Source: Rhabdophis nuchalis
Taxonomy: Eukaryota > Chordata > Lepidosauria > Squamata > Natricidae
Length of the DNA: 64,000 nt
Reading direction: 5' to 3'
Assembly (NCBI GenBank): GCA_039707465.1
Contig: CM077643.1
Span: forward strand, 325,567,919 to 325,631,918
Each line of letters starts with the position of its first letter. Within the stretch, counting starts at the first letter, position 1. A program made the translations under genes and the position numbers. This document shows positions 24,434 through 34,954 of this stretch, piece by piece. The notes beneath the pieces were generated by a model. It was not told where the DNA came from. It saw only the letters and a program-made list of their open reading frames with translations, and did no database searches.

Positions 24434-26457
24434 CCGCCCTCCAATGGCGACGGATGGGTCCCTGACTCGTCCGCCGCTTTGTCCTTTTTTCTGCCCCCCG
24501 ACGGGGGCGAGACGCCCCACCCTGGGGGTCTCCCGTAGGGTTGGCTTGCTGGGGTCGTTCTCTTCCCATGGCGGTGGGAAAGCGACCCTTGTCTTCAGCC
24601 TAGGTGAGGAAAGGCTGGCTGCGGGGGTGAGACGCCTGTCTCCGCCTTCGCCAATGGAGATCGGAACTGTTTTTTCATTGTGAAGAGAGCCGGACGTTCG
24701 GAGTTGAAAGGCTCTCCCGAGGCTCGGCTGCAAGGTGAAGAGTGAGTGTTTTATTTACTATTTTCTCTCCGATGGCAGCGCTGGACTAAAAAGCTTGGAG
24801 GGGGGTGTTTTTTTCGTTAAACCCCCCCTCGGATTTAAAGCGGCGCTTTGAAATGGCTCCTCGTTCCGAGGAACGGTTGTTTTTTCTATGCGGTTTGCCT
24901 GGAACTTAGTGAAAGCGAGTGAAAGTGATTTGCGGCTTGCAACAATGTTTCTAAGTTCGATTGGCTTGCTACAATTTTTTTGTCTTTGTTACTCTCTCCG
25001 GCTGGCTCCCAGCTTGGGCGGTGGAAGATGGCTTCTCTCTGCTCCTGAATGACTATTGTATTTTTGGAAAATTACCAGCATCTCCTTGTGATTTGGACTT
25101 CCTCTTGCTATCAATGAAGAATTTTTTTTTTTGATTAATTGATTCCTTGTCTGGAGTGCCTTTTTACTATAACTATTGATCTGGAAAAGTGTTTCTCTTC
25201 TGGTTTTTGAACTTTTTTACAACCCTGATTTGAAACTTTTACCTCCTGATTTGCCTCAGCTGCCCCACCCAAAAAACGCCATTTTAGTGACACTGACTTT
25301 AACACCCAACCATGGCACAAAAATCAGAATTGGCAGGTCTGGAACAAAGATTGTCCTCTCTGGAATCTGTTACACAAACTTTGGTGCTTGAAATTAAGGC
25401 TCAGAGAGAAGAAAACAACAACTTTAAGAAGGAACTTTTGGAAACTCGGAAACAAATGCAGGAGAATACACAGAAGACTGAAGATCTGGAAGGGGGGCTA
25501 ATTGAGGCAAAGGGAGAGCTTAAAAATGTTAACAGCGAGGTGGGGGAATTAACTGGGCATATGTCTAGGATGGACTTCGAAAGGATGTCATATTTTTTAA
25601 GATTTCAGAATATTTCTGAAGAATCTGGTGAATGCCTGCCTGAACTCATGAGCACAATTTTAGCAGACTATTTACATAAACCTAAAGATGAGATCAGGGG
25701 GGACATTGACCTAGTCTACAGAATAAACTCAGCATATGCCAGGATAAATGAGGTACCCAGAGAGATACACATTAAATTTGTTAGAAGGTCAACCAGGGAG
25801 GGAATTTTGAGGGCGCAGAGAGGGGGTCCCTTAATTTACCAACAAAAGGTGGTCCTCATCTTGAAGCAGGTCCCAAAAAAAATCAGAGAGATGAGAAGGA
25901 AATTTTCCTTCTTATCCAAAACATTGTTTGATCACGGGATTTGGTTCAAGTGGGCGATGCCCGAAGGGATGCTGGTGTTCTGGGAAGGAGGAAGAGTGAA
26001 GATTAAAACAGTTGTTGAGGCGGAAGCCTTTCTTAAAAAACATTCCTCTGTCCTGGGGGAAGATCCAGGGGGGGGCGGAGGGGGCCTCGGCCCCGCCCAC
26101 TGGGGGCCAGGCGAGAGAAAAAGAAGATACAATTGCCAAAAGACTTAGATCCAAAAAATGATTTTGCTTGTTTTTCTTTTTTTTTTACTAATTTTCTTTC
26201 TTTTATTATTCTTTTGTACCAGGATGTTTGCATATGTCTGCCATCTGAGAATTGGAAACGTACTATGTATTCATTTGCCTTTATCTTGTAGTATTTTTTC
26301 GGATAAATTGCTTTACTATTGTTTTATTATGGAGCCCGGGATGGGCCAAAGACTCTGACGCAAAGGTTCTCAAAATGTTTCTGTAACCCTTACCTTACCC
26401 TCTAGAAAATTGTTAAAACTCAATAAAACTTTTTCAAAACAAAACAAACAAACAAAA
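24434..26457 (+). mobile_element. ORF1-only L1-like (HAL1-like) retroelement, copy 1
   Basis: The order is a GC-rich 5' UTR of about 880 bp (24434-25311), ORF1, a ~300-bp 3' region, and a (AAAC)n-like A-rich tail. No endonuclease or reverse transcriptase follows ORF1. The copy at 36183-37721 has the same ORF1-to-3'-region junction. The shared 3' block includes GACTCTGACGC, AACCCTTACC and CAATAAAACTTTTTCAA. A shared junction in separate insertions means ORF2 was already missing in the source. It probably depends on the machinery of full L1s. Confidence 0.75.
25312..26148 (+). CDS. L1 ORF1p-like RNA-binding protein of the ORF1-only element
   Basis: 278 codons, open throughout, beginning ATGGCACAA in the context AACCATGG. 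Residues ~5-90 are heptad-rich (Leu/Glu/Lys/Gln), matching the trimerising coiled coil of L1 ORF1p. Residues ~95-175 form the RRM-like region (SYFLRFQNISEE, then YRINSAYA, then IHIKFVRRSTREGI). Residues ~180-245 match the C-terminal domain (RRKFSFLSKTLF, then MLVFWEGGRVKI, then EAEAFLKKH). ORF1p of this family coats L1 RNA and acts as a nucleic-acid chaperone. The final ~15 residues are out of frame compared with copy 2: the expected EDTIAKRLRSKK end is present in another frame after a G-rich run, implying a 1-nt indel. Possibly still translatable, but host function is not implied. Confidence 0.8.
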   Translation: MAQKSELAGLEQRLSSLESVTQTLVLEIKAQREENNNFKKELLETRKQMQENTQKTEDLEGGLIEAKGELKNVNSEVGELTGHMSRMDFERMSYFLRFQNISEESGECLPELMSTILADYLHKPKDEIRGDIDLVYRINSAYARINEVPREIHIKFVRRSTREGILRAQRGGPLIYQQKVVLILKQVPKKIREMRRKFSFLSKTLFDHGIWFKWAMPEGMLVFWEGGRVKIKTVVEAEAFLKKHSSVLGEDPGGGGGGLGPAHWGPGERKRRYNCQKT

Positions 26458-26775
26458 AAGAATCATAAGGTACAACACTTAATGATAGTCATAAGGTACA
26501 AATAAGCAATCAGGAAACAATCAATATAAATCATAAGGATGCAAGCAACAAGTTACAGTCATGCAGTCATAAGTGGAAGGAGATGGGTGATAGGAACGAT
26601 TTATTTATTTCTTGCCTAACCCTAATCCAATATTAAATCATTAATTTTGTTCATTAGGCAAGTTGTTCGAATTCATTGATTGCTTTAGAAAATGGTGGCT
26701 TGGAAAAGTTTGACACTCCATTTTATTCAGTTAAAATAAGTTGAAATTTTAAAAGTCACTAATGATCCCATAAAG

Positions 26776-27001
26776 CAGGGGTAGTCAACCTTTTTATACC
26801 TACCGCCCATTTTTGTATTTCTGTTAGTAGTAACATTTTCTAACCGCCCACTGGTTCCACAGTAATGGTGATTTATAAAGTAGGGAAGTCAATTAAATAA
26901 AAAAAAGGAAAGTTCTTCAGTATCGGACAAAACCCATACCGCCCACCATGAAAGCTGGAATGCCCACTAGTGGGCGGTAGGGACCAGGTTGACTACCACT
27001 G
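26776..27001. mobile_element. hAT-like element
   Basis: The ends are CAGGGGTAGTCAACC and GGTTGACTACCACTG. The flanks are an exact 8-bp duplication, CCATAAAG (26768-26775 and 27002-27009). Sub-terminal ACCGCCCA motifs occur on both arms. Confidence 0.93.
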
Positions 27002-27317
27002 CCATAAAGCCTCAAACAGTATGACAGGCGTTGACCCACCAATGAAATTATAATTTTTATTAAAAAAAAAACACCTTGTGATAAAAGTGTCAATGTTTTT
27101 ACAAAAGTAACTTGTACTCAACTGAGATATATATATTTTTTAAAAAACTTAACATTCCCCTTACCCTGTCTGATTATGATTTTAAAAAAAATTAAAATGA
27201 AAAGTTGCATGTTGCAAAATTTGCATTCCTGCTACTAGTAGCAGCTTTGTTTTTAAATCCATTTTTGGACTCTAATAAGACGTCAGGCATGCTTAGAAAG
27301 TATAGAGTAAAGTATGT

Positions 27318-27958
27318 GCTGCAATGGCTAATCTATGGCACACGTGCCAAGGTGGCACATGGAACTATTTGTCAGGGCACGCAAGGCTTGCCCTGTCAGC
27401 TGGCCAGTGCGCATGCTGGCTTCAGCCTTCTTTTGAGGCCATTTTTTGCCCTCCGAAGGCTTTAGGAGTTTCTCTGAAGCCTCCGGAGCGCGAAAAACCG
27501 GCCCTACGGGCAAACCAAAGTTCAGGAACGGACTTCCAGTTTGCTCGTAGGGCTGGTCCAGAGCATTCAGGAGCCCTCAGGAGGCTTGCCTGAAGGCTCT
27601 GGATGGCTAAAACCGGCCCTACGAGCAAACCGGAAGTCAGTTCCTGAACTTTTGGTTTGCCCATAGGGCCAGTTTTTCGCGCTCCAGAGGCTTCAGGGAA
27701 CTCCTGAAGCCTCTGGAGGGCCTCCGAGGGAAGCGGGGGAGGCTGTTTTCACCCCCCCCCTCAGGCTCCTATAAAGCCTCTGGAGCTTGGGGAGGGTGAA
27801 AAAAGGATGCCAAGAATGGGGGGGGGGAGCGCTGGTCGTGCGTGCATGCATGCTCCGGTCGTGTGCATAGCATAATGGTTGTGGCATGCCTGCACACGAC
27901 CCCCCCCCTGCGCTTCCCCCGCTTTTGGCACGCGAGCCACAGAAGGTTTGCCATCACT
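27318..27958. mobile_element. hAT-like element ('GGTTAGCCAT' family)
   Basis: It starts near CAATGGCTAATCTATGGCAC and ends GGTTTGCCATCACTG, like the well-bounded copies at 32687-33200, 51078-51441 and 63248-63655. Here the 8-bp duplication is not clear. The middle has facing GGCCCTACGAGCAAACCGG-type segments (27495-27680), an internal inverted repeat. Seen only as a decayed member. Confidence 0.65.
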
Positions 27959-28019
27959 GGCCTAGTGTGTCGTGTAAAAGTGTGCCCACTTCTTCTCCTC
28001 ATAAGGCCTAAGAAAGAAG

Positions 28020-28115
28020 TGATTCTTAACTTCGGCAACTTTAAAATGTACAGACTTCAGCTGCCAGAATTCCACACATCTTAAAATCATGAAGGTTGAG
28101 ATACACTCGTTTACC
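28020..28115. mobile_element. Decayed palindromic hAT-type MITE
   Basis: CAACTTTAAAATGTACAGACTTCAGCTGCCAGAATTCC resembles the arm of the MITEs at 57727 and 8537, and the right arm is shortened. A similar relic is at 61385-61480. Confidence 0.5.
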
Positions 28116-28468
28116 CAATAGGTAGTCAGATCCAATACATTATCAAAGGACGGGAAGGAAATGACAGGGATGGCAACCTAACTATTAGCCTCCTAGTTAG
28201 TTGGTGTTTTGTGAGAATGCACAATTTGCTTTCCAAATTACAGACATCTTTGTTGGCCTCGGGACATCCTATCCATACCATAAGCGTACTCATTTTCTTA
28301 TCCTTTAACATTCTCAGTCTATTTTCCGATGATCTATGAGAGTTTCAGGACCATTATTTGGAATTTCAGTTTGGCACTTGACTCCAGAAAATCGTCAGGT
28401 TTCTTTTCAATAAACATTTTATAGGAACTTTTATTCCAGAAATCCTCCTGCTGTTTGTTCCTCTAAAT

Positions 28469-28803
28469 CAGGGATGTTAAACTCAAGGCCCAGGGGCCAG
28501 ATCCAGCCCACTGAGTACTTAGATCTGGCCCATGGGGCCACCCTGGAAGTAGTGAAGGACTGGCCTGTGGCGCTTCTGCCAGTGAAAATGGGCTCCTGGG
28601 ATCCGTTTTCGGCTGCTATGGCCTCCTGCAATGCTCTGCCAGTGAAAATGGAGATCAGGAGCCAGTTTTCGCTGGCAGAGCACTTGGGCCACTGCAGGTG
28701 CCCCCAATAGGAGTTGTGTTGAGCTTGCCATGCCCATCCCTGTCCCCAGAGGTCAAACACAACCCTGATGTGGCCTTCCATGAAATTGAGTTTGAAACCC
28801 CTG
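28469..28803. mobile_element. hAT-like element, first of a back-to-back pair
   Basis: The ends are CAGGGATGTTAAACTC and GAGTTTGAAACCCCTG. The left 8-mer is CTCTAAAT (28461-28468) and the right is CTCTAGAT (28804-28811). The right duplication also serves as the left flank of the next element. Confidence 0.88.
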
Positions 28804-28811
28804 CTCTAGAT

Positions 28812-28948
28812 CACGGGTGTCAAACCCACGTTGCCACATTGTTTTCACATGATGTATCACAATTATTTTTTTCCCCTTTGCGGAGCTGGGATGGGCATGG
28901 TCTGCGTGTCATGCATCTGGCCGATGGGATGCCAGTTTGACACCCCCG
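28812..28948. mobile_element. hAT-like element, second of a back-to-back pair
   Basis: The ends are CACGGGTGTCAAACCC and AGTTTGACACCCCCG, flanked on both sides by CTCTAGAT (28804-28811 and 28949-28956). It is an internally deleted relative of the first. Confidence 0.88.
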
Positions 28949-29003
28949 CTCTAGATCTACCCGCTGCTGTAATTCATATGGAACTAAAGAAAATGTTTTT
29001 GTG

Positions 29004-29090
29004 GGGTCCTTGGTACTCTCTGTGCTTGGTTGTTTTCTTGCAGGCATCTAGGAAAAAACAACCAAGCACAGAGAGCACCAAGGAGCCCAC
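29004..29090. repeat. Palindrome of a dispersed squamate repeat end
   Basis: The left arm reads GGTCCTTGGTACTCTCTGTG then CTTGGTTGTTTTCTTGCAG. The right arm is its reverse complement with few mismatches (AACAACCAAGCACAGAGAGC, then ACCAAGGAGCCC). I associate the string with a Penelope-like or similar repeat terminus; the assignment is weak. Confidence 0.6.
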
Positions 29091-30210
29091 AGTTTAACCC
29101 TGAGCTACAAATATTCTCTTCTACACACTGAGAATGTTTTTGCAATCACGTTGCAGCTTCAGAATGTTATTAGTGTCTCTGTGGATATATTCAGAGTAAT
29201 TTCAATGCCTGTGAGCCTCTGCTGGTATCCTGGTGACTTCATTTAATAACATTAATGGGATATAAATGTCATAAAAGTCAAATAAAACCTTAATTTGAAT
29301 ATAGTGCTTATTTCCCCCCCCCCCCCCCAAAATGTTTTCAGGCTTAATGACCTAAAGTTTATTTCTTGTTTTTGCTTTGGCTGCAAGTTAAGTGTTGGAA
29401 TATGCCCAGTTTTTCCAAACACATGGTTCTCCATTTGGAATGCAGCCCTTACTACATCATTAAATATGCCTTATTTTTGTGGATTGTAAAGCTTTCATCT
29501 GGAAAGATCAGAGCTGTATTACAGCAGCAAGAAATTCTGTATTGTAGTCATTCAAATTGTAATTACATCTCAGAATTTCTTATGGTTGCTAGATAATTCA
29601 TCTACTTCCCTGGCTGCAGAGCATAGGGAAGCTTTGAATTTCTGCCTCTGAACAAGGTCACCGTGAATTTAAAATGGCCGAGGTGCGCCATTGATTCGAT
29701 CATCCTGACCCATGATTACCTGAAGTTGTGGCTTGCTAACACTGTTGCCTAGGTAGAAATGGAGGTAGGATTTCAGCATCTAGATTTGCAGCATCGATGA
29801 TCAGTCTGCATTTGCCAAATAAAGGTCGATTAAAAGGAACTGCATATTCATGAGCAATTCCAGCAATGGCAGTCCAGTAAAATATCATCTCTTAAAACTA
29901 ACAGATCAGTTCCCACAAATTTACTCTAAATAGGAGGCCTATGGGGATTAGAATGAAATGAAACTCCCTTCCTGTGGAAGTTGGAATGAAAACACGAAAA
30001 CACTCATTAAAAGCTTGTTAGGTTATCACAGTTATTGTTCCTGTAAATCAGGGGCAGTGACACAGGTTTGTTACTATTTTACCAGCATTTGGAGAATCTT
30101 GCAGAACAGACATTAAGTTAGCCTGAAAGCAAGAGATGGTTTGTCTGATGCTGTTGAAAAGCTCAGCCACAACGTTTGAACATAGGTATGTTTTTAACAG
30201 CATCCCAACA
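29091..30210. other. Unassigned DNA
   Basis: About 1.1 kb, with a C14 run near 29316. 29640-29900 is free of repeat signatures and less biased in composition, so it could be a conserved non-coding stretch, but I have no alignment. Confidence 0.45.
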
Positions 30211-30218
30211 CCTTAACT

Positions 30219-30954
30219 CGGGGCTGTCAAACTCATGGCCTGTGGGCTGGATGTGTCACACACTGGCTATGCCTGTACCCCATTTAGTGAACAGAAAAAA
30301 ACTTGCAATATGTCATATGATGACGCTGTTCTGACCTAGGCGTCCCAAGAGCATGAAGCAGACTTGTCCCGATAAACCTCTTTTATTTAGGTTAAAGTGA
30401 ATTCTTTTCCAGCAAAGTCCCAGCAAATATTATTTCATGAGATTTCACAACTAAAGACTTTTATCAGGCGTGGAGAGTTGCTGGGCCAATCTCTTCCAGA
30501 CACTACGCTGTAGCAGCAATTACTTAGCAAGAAGTCAGGAACAGATCTTCATCCTAATGAATTGAACTAATTGTCTCTTGCAAACTCCCCTCCACTTATC
30601 CTCCTCTTTATTCCCTATGGGAGGGGCCATTCACCGTCCACCTGTGCCTTTACAACCTAGTCGGCCCTTATTCCTTAGCTGTTCCCTTCTCCTGGCAGCT
30701 CTGCACATGCACACATCAGGAACAGGCTTCAGCTGTTCTTCTGCCCCACTGATATCTGACTCCGAAGGCAGCTGATAACTGTCAGACGGCCCTGGCCCAT
30801 CTCTGCCTCCAGAGCACTCATTAGAGCCCTTCCCAGACTCCAGGACTAGCCCATGTTCCTCCCCAACCTCCTCACTGTCTGAGTTTGCCACCAGCCCCAC
30901 TGGCTGCAGGCGGGCTACAACAGACGCCGTGAAGATGTGGGTTTGACACTTTTG
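30219..30954. mobile_element. hAT-like element containing a solo LTR
   Basis: The ends are CGGGGCTGTCAAACTC and GGGTTTGACACTTTTG. The flanks are an exact 8-bp duplication, CCTTAACT (30211-30218 and 30955-30962). Removing the LTR and one copy of its 5-bp duplication leaves about 135 bp, similar in size and ends to 28812-28948. Confidence 0.85.
30327..30922 (-). mobile_element. Solo LTR, family A
   Basis: The plus strand starts TGTTCTGACCTAGG and ends GGCTACAACA. The flanks are an exact 5-bp duplication, GACGC (30322-30326 and 30923-30927). On the minus strand AATAAAAGAGG precedes the 3' end. The minus-strand frame 30631-30900 keeps the same acidic blocks as the copy at 499-1051 (DSEEVGEEHGLVLESG, GPGPSDSY, LPSESDIS). 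Confidence 0.88.
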
Positions 30955-31097
30955 CCTTAACTGATAGATATTTTTGTTCTGGGAGGCTGCATGGGAGGTT
31001 TCAGGAGTGAAAAAACCTTGATGGTACTGTTGGTGACTATTTTAAATTCATGATAGGCCACCTTTTGCTGTAGAAACAAACATGTTCCTTATATTAT

Positions 31098-32054
31098 AAT
31101 AATAATAATAATAAATTGGGATTTATTAACCGCACCCTCTCCCCACAGGGACCCGGGGCGGTGCACAGGCATAATTAAAAACAATATACAATAATACAAA
31201 TATTTCTTAAAATCGAATTAAATAAATCTACCCGTGCTAAAAACATAAATTAAAAACCCATTTAAAATTTATAATTAAAAGACAGAGAGAACTATTCAAG
31301 GCCGGCCAGTCGAAAGAGATGGGTCTTCAATTTTACACGGAAGGAGCGGAGGTCGGTGGTCGTTCTAATATCAGGGGGAAGGTCGTTCCAGAGGGCCGGG
31401 CCCGCCACAGAGAGCGCCCTTCCCCTGGGCGTCGCCCGCTGACAAAGTCTAGTGGACGGCACCCGGAGAAGCCCCTCTCTGTGGGAGCGAATCGGTCATG
31501 AGGATGTGTGGGGCAGGATCCGATCTCGCAGATAGCTAGGTCCCGAGCCATGGAGCGCTTTGAAGATGATAACTAACACCTTGAAGCGCACCCGGAAGAC
31601 GACAGGTAGCCAGTGCAGCTCGCGCAAGAGCGGTGTTACGTGGGCAAACCTAGAGGTGCCCATAATTGCTCGCGCGGCCGCATTCTGAACTAACTGAAGC
31701 CTCCGGGTGCACCTCAAGGGGAGCCCCATGTAGAGAGAGTTACAATAGTCCAGTCGGGATGTCACGAGGGCATGAGTGACTGTGCGAAGGGCGTCCCGAT
31801 CCAATAGGGGGCGCAATTGGCGAACCAGGCGAACCTGGTAAAACGCCCTCCTGGCCACGGCTGTCACTTGCTCTTCCATAGACAGCCGGGTATCCAGGAG
31901 GACACCCAAATTGCGCGCCCCATCCACAGGGGCAAGATGTTCGCCCCCTATGGCCAGCGTTGGAGAAAGCTGGTTGAATCGGGCAGCCGGAAACCACAGC
32001 CACTCGGTCTTGGTCGGGTTGAGCCTAAGTCCGTTACTTCCCATCCAGATCCGC
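31098..32054 (-). mobile_element. L2-clade LINE, 5'-truncated
   Basis: The reversed (ATT)n tail and 3' UTR (CGCACCCTCTCCCCAC...CGGGGCGGTGCACAGG) are followed by reversed ORF2 from the C-terminus to the KTEWLWFP stretch. The frame 31496-32044 stays open for 182 codons, showing recent decay. Truncated at about 32054. Confidence 0.9.
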
Positions 32055-32380
32055 TTAGAATGAAAACCATAGGAATTTCAGATAAATGTAATAATGAATA
32101 ACAATTAATTGTTCAATAATTTCATATGAATTAATATCATTATGTGAGCACAACAGATTCCCCCCCACCCCGCTTCAGGAAGTAGTCTCCTTTGATAGTA
32201 GTCGCAAAATGTGACTTTTACCAAATATTGTAGCTTAAAAATGGGTTTTAAAGCAAGTTCAGCTATTTCTATAGATGGTTATATCTTGCCAATACTAACT
32301 TATCCCAGCCCTATTTCCAGCCTATCTCAGATCTGTTCTTCTACTTCAAATCCTCTCCATTTCTGTCTTCCTTCTGAGAT

Positions 32381-33600
32381 GACATCTGTTGAATATTGCC
32401 ATTCTTCTCCCTCTCCTCTTTGTTCAACATAGCAAGCTGCTGGATGAGATAATTCTCATGGATGAAGGATGAAGTATCACTGTTATGCTGATGACCCTCT
32501 ATTGTGTATTTCTACCCACACACCAAGTTAATAATATTGTCAAGGTCATTTCTCAGTTTCTGGAGCCTCTGGGAGCCTGGAGGGATAATGATAGGCTAAA
32601 ACTAAATCCGAACAGGACATGTGATTATGGATTTTGGACCCCTCTGTACTAGGAGATGAAAATTTTCCACTGTGGATTCTATAGGCCCATGATAGCGAAC
32701 CTGTGGCATGAATGCCACAGGTGGCACGTGGACCCATTTGTTAGGGCACGTGAGGTGTTACCCTGTTAGCTTCAGCGTGCATGCGCACATTGGCCAGCTG
32801 ATTTTAGCCTTCTTTTGAAGCCATTTTTCGCCCTGTGGAGGCTTCAGGAAGCTTCCCTGAAAGCTCCAGAGGTGAAAAACAGCCCTACGAGCAAACCGGA
32901 AGTCAGTTCCCAAACTTCCGGTTTACCAGTAAGGCCAGGTTTTTGCACTCCGGAGGCTTTAGGAAAACTCCTGAAGCCTCTGGGGGGCCTCTGGGGGTGG
33001 GGTGGGGGGCTGTTCTCCCCCCCCCCGGCTCCTAGAAAGCCTCTGGAAAGTGGGGAGGGTGGAAAAAGCGCACCAAAAGCAGGGGGTGGCGCATGCATGC
33101 ATGCTGGAGTTGCATGCATAGCATTATGCACACCCACGCACGACCCCCTTGCGCTCCCCCCACTTTTGGCACACAAGCCCAAAAAGGTTAGCCATCACTG
33201 CTATAGGCAGTTGCATTCTCTTATTCAGAACTTTTGGGACATTTTCCTTGGGCTCAAAGCTCTTGCTCAAAGAATAGATAAGAGGTTGCCTAGGGAGGCC
33301 TTTGCACAACTCAATCTAGTGTGCCATTTACACTTGTACTTAGATTGGGAGTTTCTGATCACAGTTACTCACTTCTTAGTCATTTCCTGCTTGGATTGCT
33401 GCAATGCACTCTAGCTGAGTCTGCCCTTGAAGAATGCCACAAGCAATTGGTACAGAATGAAGCACCACATGTAGTTATGGGTGCACCAGGCTAGGCCCCT
33501 TTAACACCACAACTTCACAAACTAGACTGGCTTCCAGTAAGCTTCTGAGGTTCAACTCATGGCGTCAGTTCTTACCTACAAAGCCCTACCCAATACAGAA
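32381..33600 (+). mobile_element. Ancient L2-like ORF2 relic, split by a hAT element
   Basis: Broken plus-strand frames before the insert (32440-32680) recall the YADD-to-DRLKLNP part. After the insert (33205-33600) they recall the CNALY and LDWLPV parts. It is much more diverged than the other L2 copies. The hAT element 32687-33200 interrupts it. Confidence 0.5.
32687..33200. mobile_element. hAT-like element ('GGTTAGCCAT' family)
   Basis: The ends are CCATGATAGCGAACC and GGTTAGCCATCACTG. The flanks are an exact 8-bp duplication, CTATAGGC (32679-32686 and 33201-33208). The interior shares the CCGGAAGTCAGTTCC and GGCTTCAGGAA blocks with 27318-27958. Confidence 0.93.
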
Positions 33601-33969
33601 CTAAGTGATTTGTGGAGCTATTTATTTATTTCTCCTTGTCCCATATGCTTTTAAGGATGGGCATTTTCTAGACTTTTCTGTTGTGGTGGTTGCTCTTTGT
33701 AATAGCTCCCCCACCTTCGAGATTTGGGTGCCTCTTAAGCCTTTAGGAAAGTTTTTAATTGTGTTTAGGGCATCAATAAATCCAGATCAACAACAAATGG
33801 TTGTGCTATTGAATCTGCCTTCCAGCAGAACAGCATTGATTAGGCATTTTCACAGCAAGGAGATAGCTGATAATTTAAGTCAGATGAGGCTCCTGAGTTC
33901 AACCCATTTTGCTTTTCCACTTCCTCATATTAATCTAAGATTAACAAAGCCTTCTGGCTCTATTACTGT

Positions 33970-34252
33970 GCCCCCCCACCCCCCACCCCATAAAAAACCC
34001 CTCCTCGGATAATATGCCTAATCAGGCTTTTGAGTGCATGTGCTAAAATAAGCCCTCCCCCAAAATAAGCCCCCCTGAAAATAAGCCCCCCCTGAAAATA
34101 TTGCAACACAGTAGCAGCCATGAGGTGACCATGATTGCCGCCTCCTGCATCTCAAAAATAATAAGACCTTCCCAAAAATAAGGCCAAGTGCTTATTTGGA
34201 TGGGGTCAAAAGAAAATAAGACCCTGTCTTATTTTGGGGAAAACATGATATA
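33970..34252. mobile_element. MITE with AAATAAGACCCTG termini (Tc1/mariner-like)
   Basis: It shares its body (CAGTAGCAGCCATGAGGTGACCA) and right end (ACCCTGTCTTATTTTGGGG) with the better copy at 56736-56969. The left end is obscured by C-rich low-complexity sequence. Confidence 0.6.
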
Positions 34253-34954
34253 ATTCGTGGAGATGGGCATCAAAAACCAGGACCAATTCTGTAGGAAGCT
34301 TGCCAGTTTTCTTGCATAGATCTCAACCAAAACCCAGTCTTAGTTAGAGAGAGACTGCCTAAAACCAGGAAGGTCTTGAAACCATGTTACCAACTTCTGC
34401 ATCCTAGCTCATAAAATTCATGACAATTCGATTGTTTTTTGCTTAGCATGTGACATAGATTTAGATATTTTTTAAACAACACAGGCCAGGTTTAACCAGA
34501 TTATTTATTACATGCATTTAGGAAAGTAAAATTTTACCTACATGATTGGTTTAGTAGTTTGCATGCTGCATCAGCTCAAAAGCAAGGAGCAGAGCAGATG
34601 GTGCAAAAAAGATCTGCCCCTTGCCCCTCCCTTCACCAAGTGAGTGTTTTAAAGACTGACATTTAAAATAATGCAAGCTAAGATATCTTAAAAATATTTC
34701 AACAGCTGGAAGAGGAGCACTTACAAGAGAAATTGCACTATGCATTTTTATTTGTTGGCAAATGACTTCACTCTTGGGTAATTGTTGGGAAGGAGAAATG
34801 TTTCTTAAATTGAGAGGAAATGGCATTTTGTGGATCAAGAAACAGGATTGGCATGGACATTTTCTGCATGCCAATACGCCTTCCCCCAAGGTCATCTATC
34901 CCATAATTACAATTTCCCCAAATCCAGGCATAAAACCCTATTTTCTTTGCTACC
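34253..34954. other. Unassigned DNA
   Basis: About 700 bp. A 114-codon minus-strand frame at 34551-34895 has no recognisable domain. Confidence 0.45.

Larger units (their letters stand above)
24326..26600 (-). mobile_element. Snake-abundant CR1-L3-type 3' repeat, split by an L1-like insertion
   Basis: The piece 24326-24433 has (AATAG)n, TTTATTGGCCAAGTG and CTCTCAGTGTACAT. The piece 26458-26600 resumes with AATCATAAGGTACAACACTT. Together they align end to end with the unbroken copy at 52161-52495. About 5 bases of the target (TGTCA by comparison) are missing at the junction and no clear duplication flanks the insert. Confidence 0.75.

Noticed and set aside
24384..24683. 99-codon plus-strand and 127-codon minus-strand frames
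   Set aside because: Both lie in the GC-rich 5' UTR of the ORF1-only L1-like element and cross its boundary. No matching frame is visible in the other copy.
30631..30900. LTR frame as a functional viral protein gene
   Set aside because: Only solo LTRs are present with no internal region. The conserved frame is reported as a finding, not as a gene.
31319..31501. Small plus-strand frames over L2 copies (also at 43297-43585 and 43789-43992)
   Set aside because: Antisense shadows of L2 ORF2.
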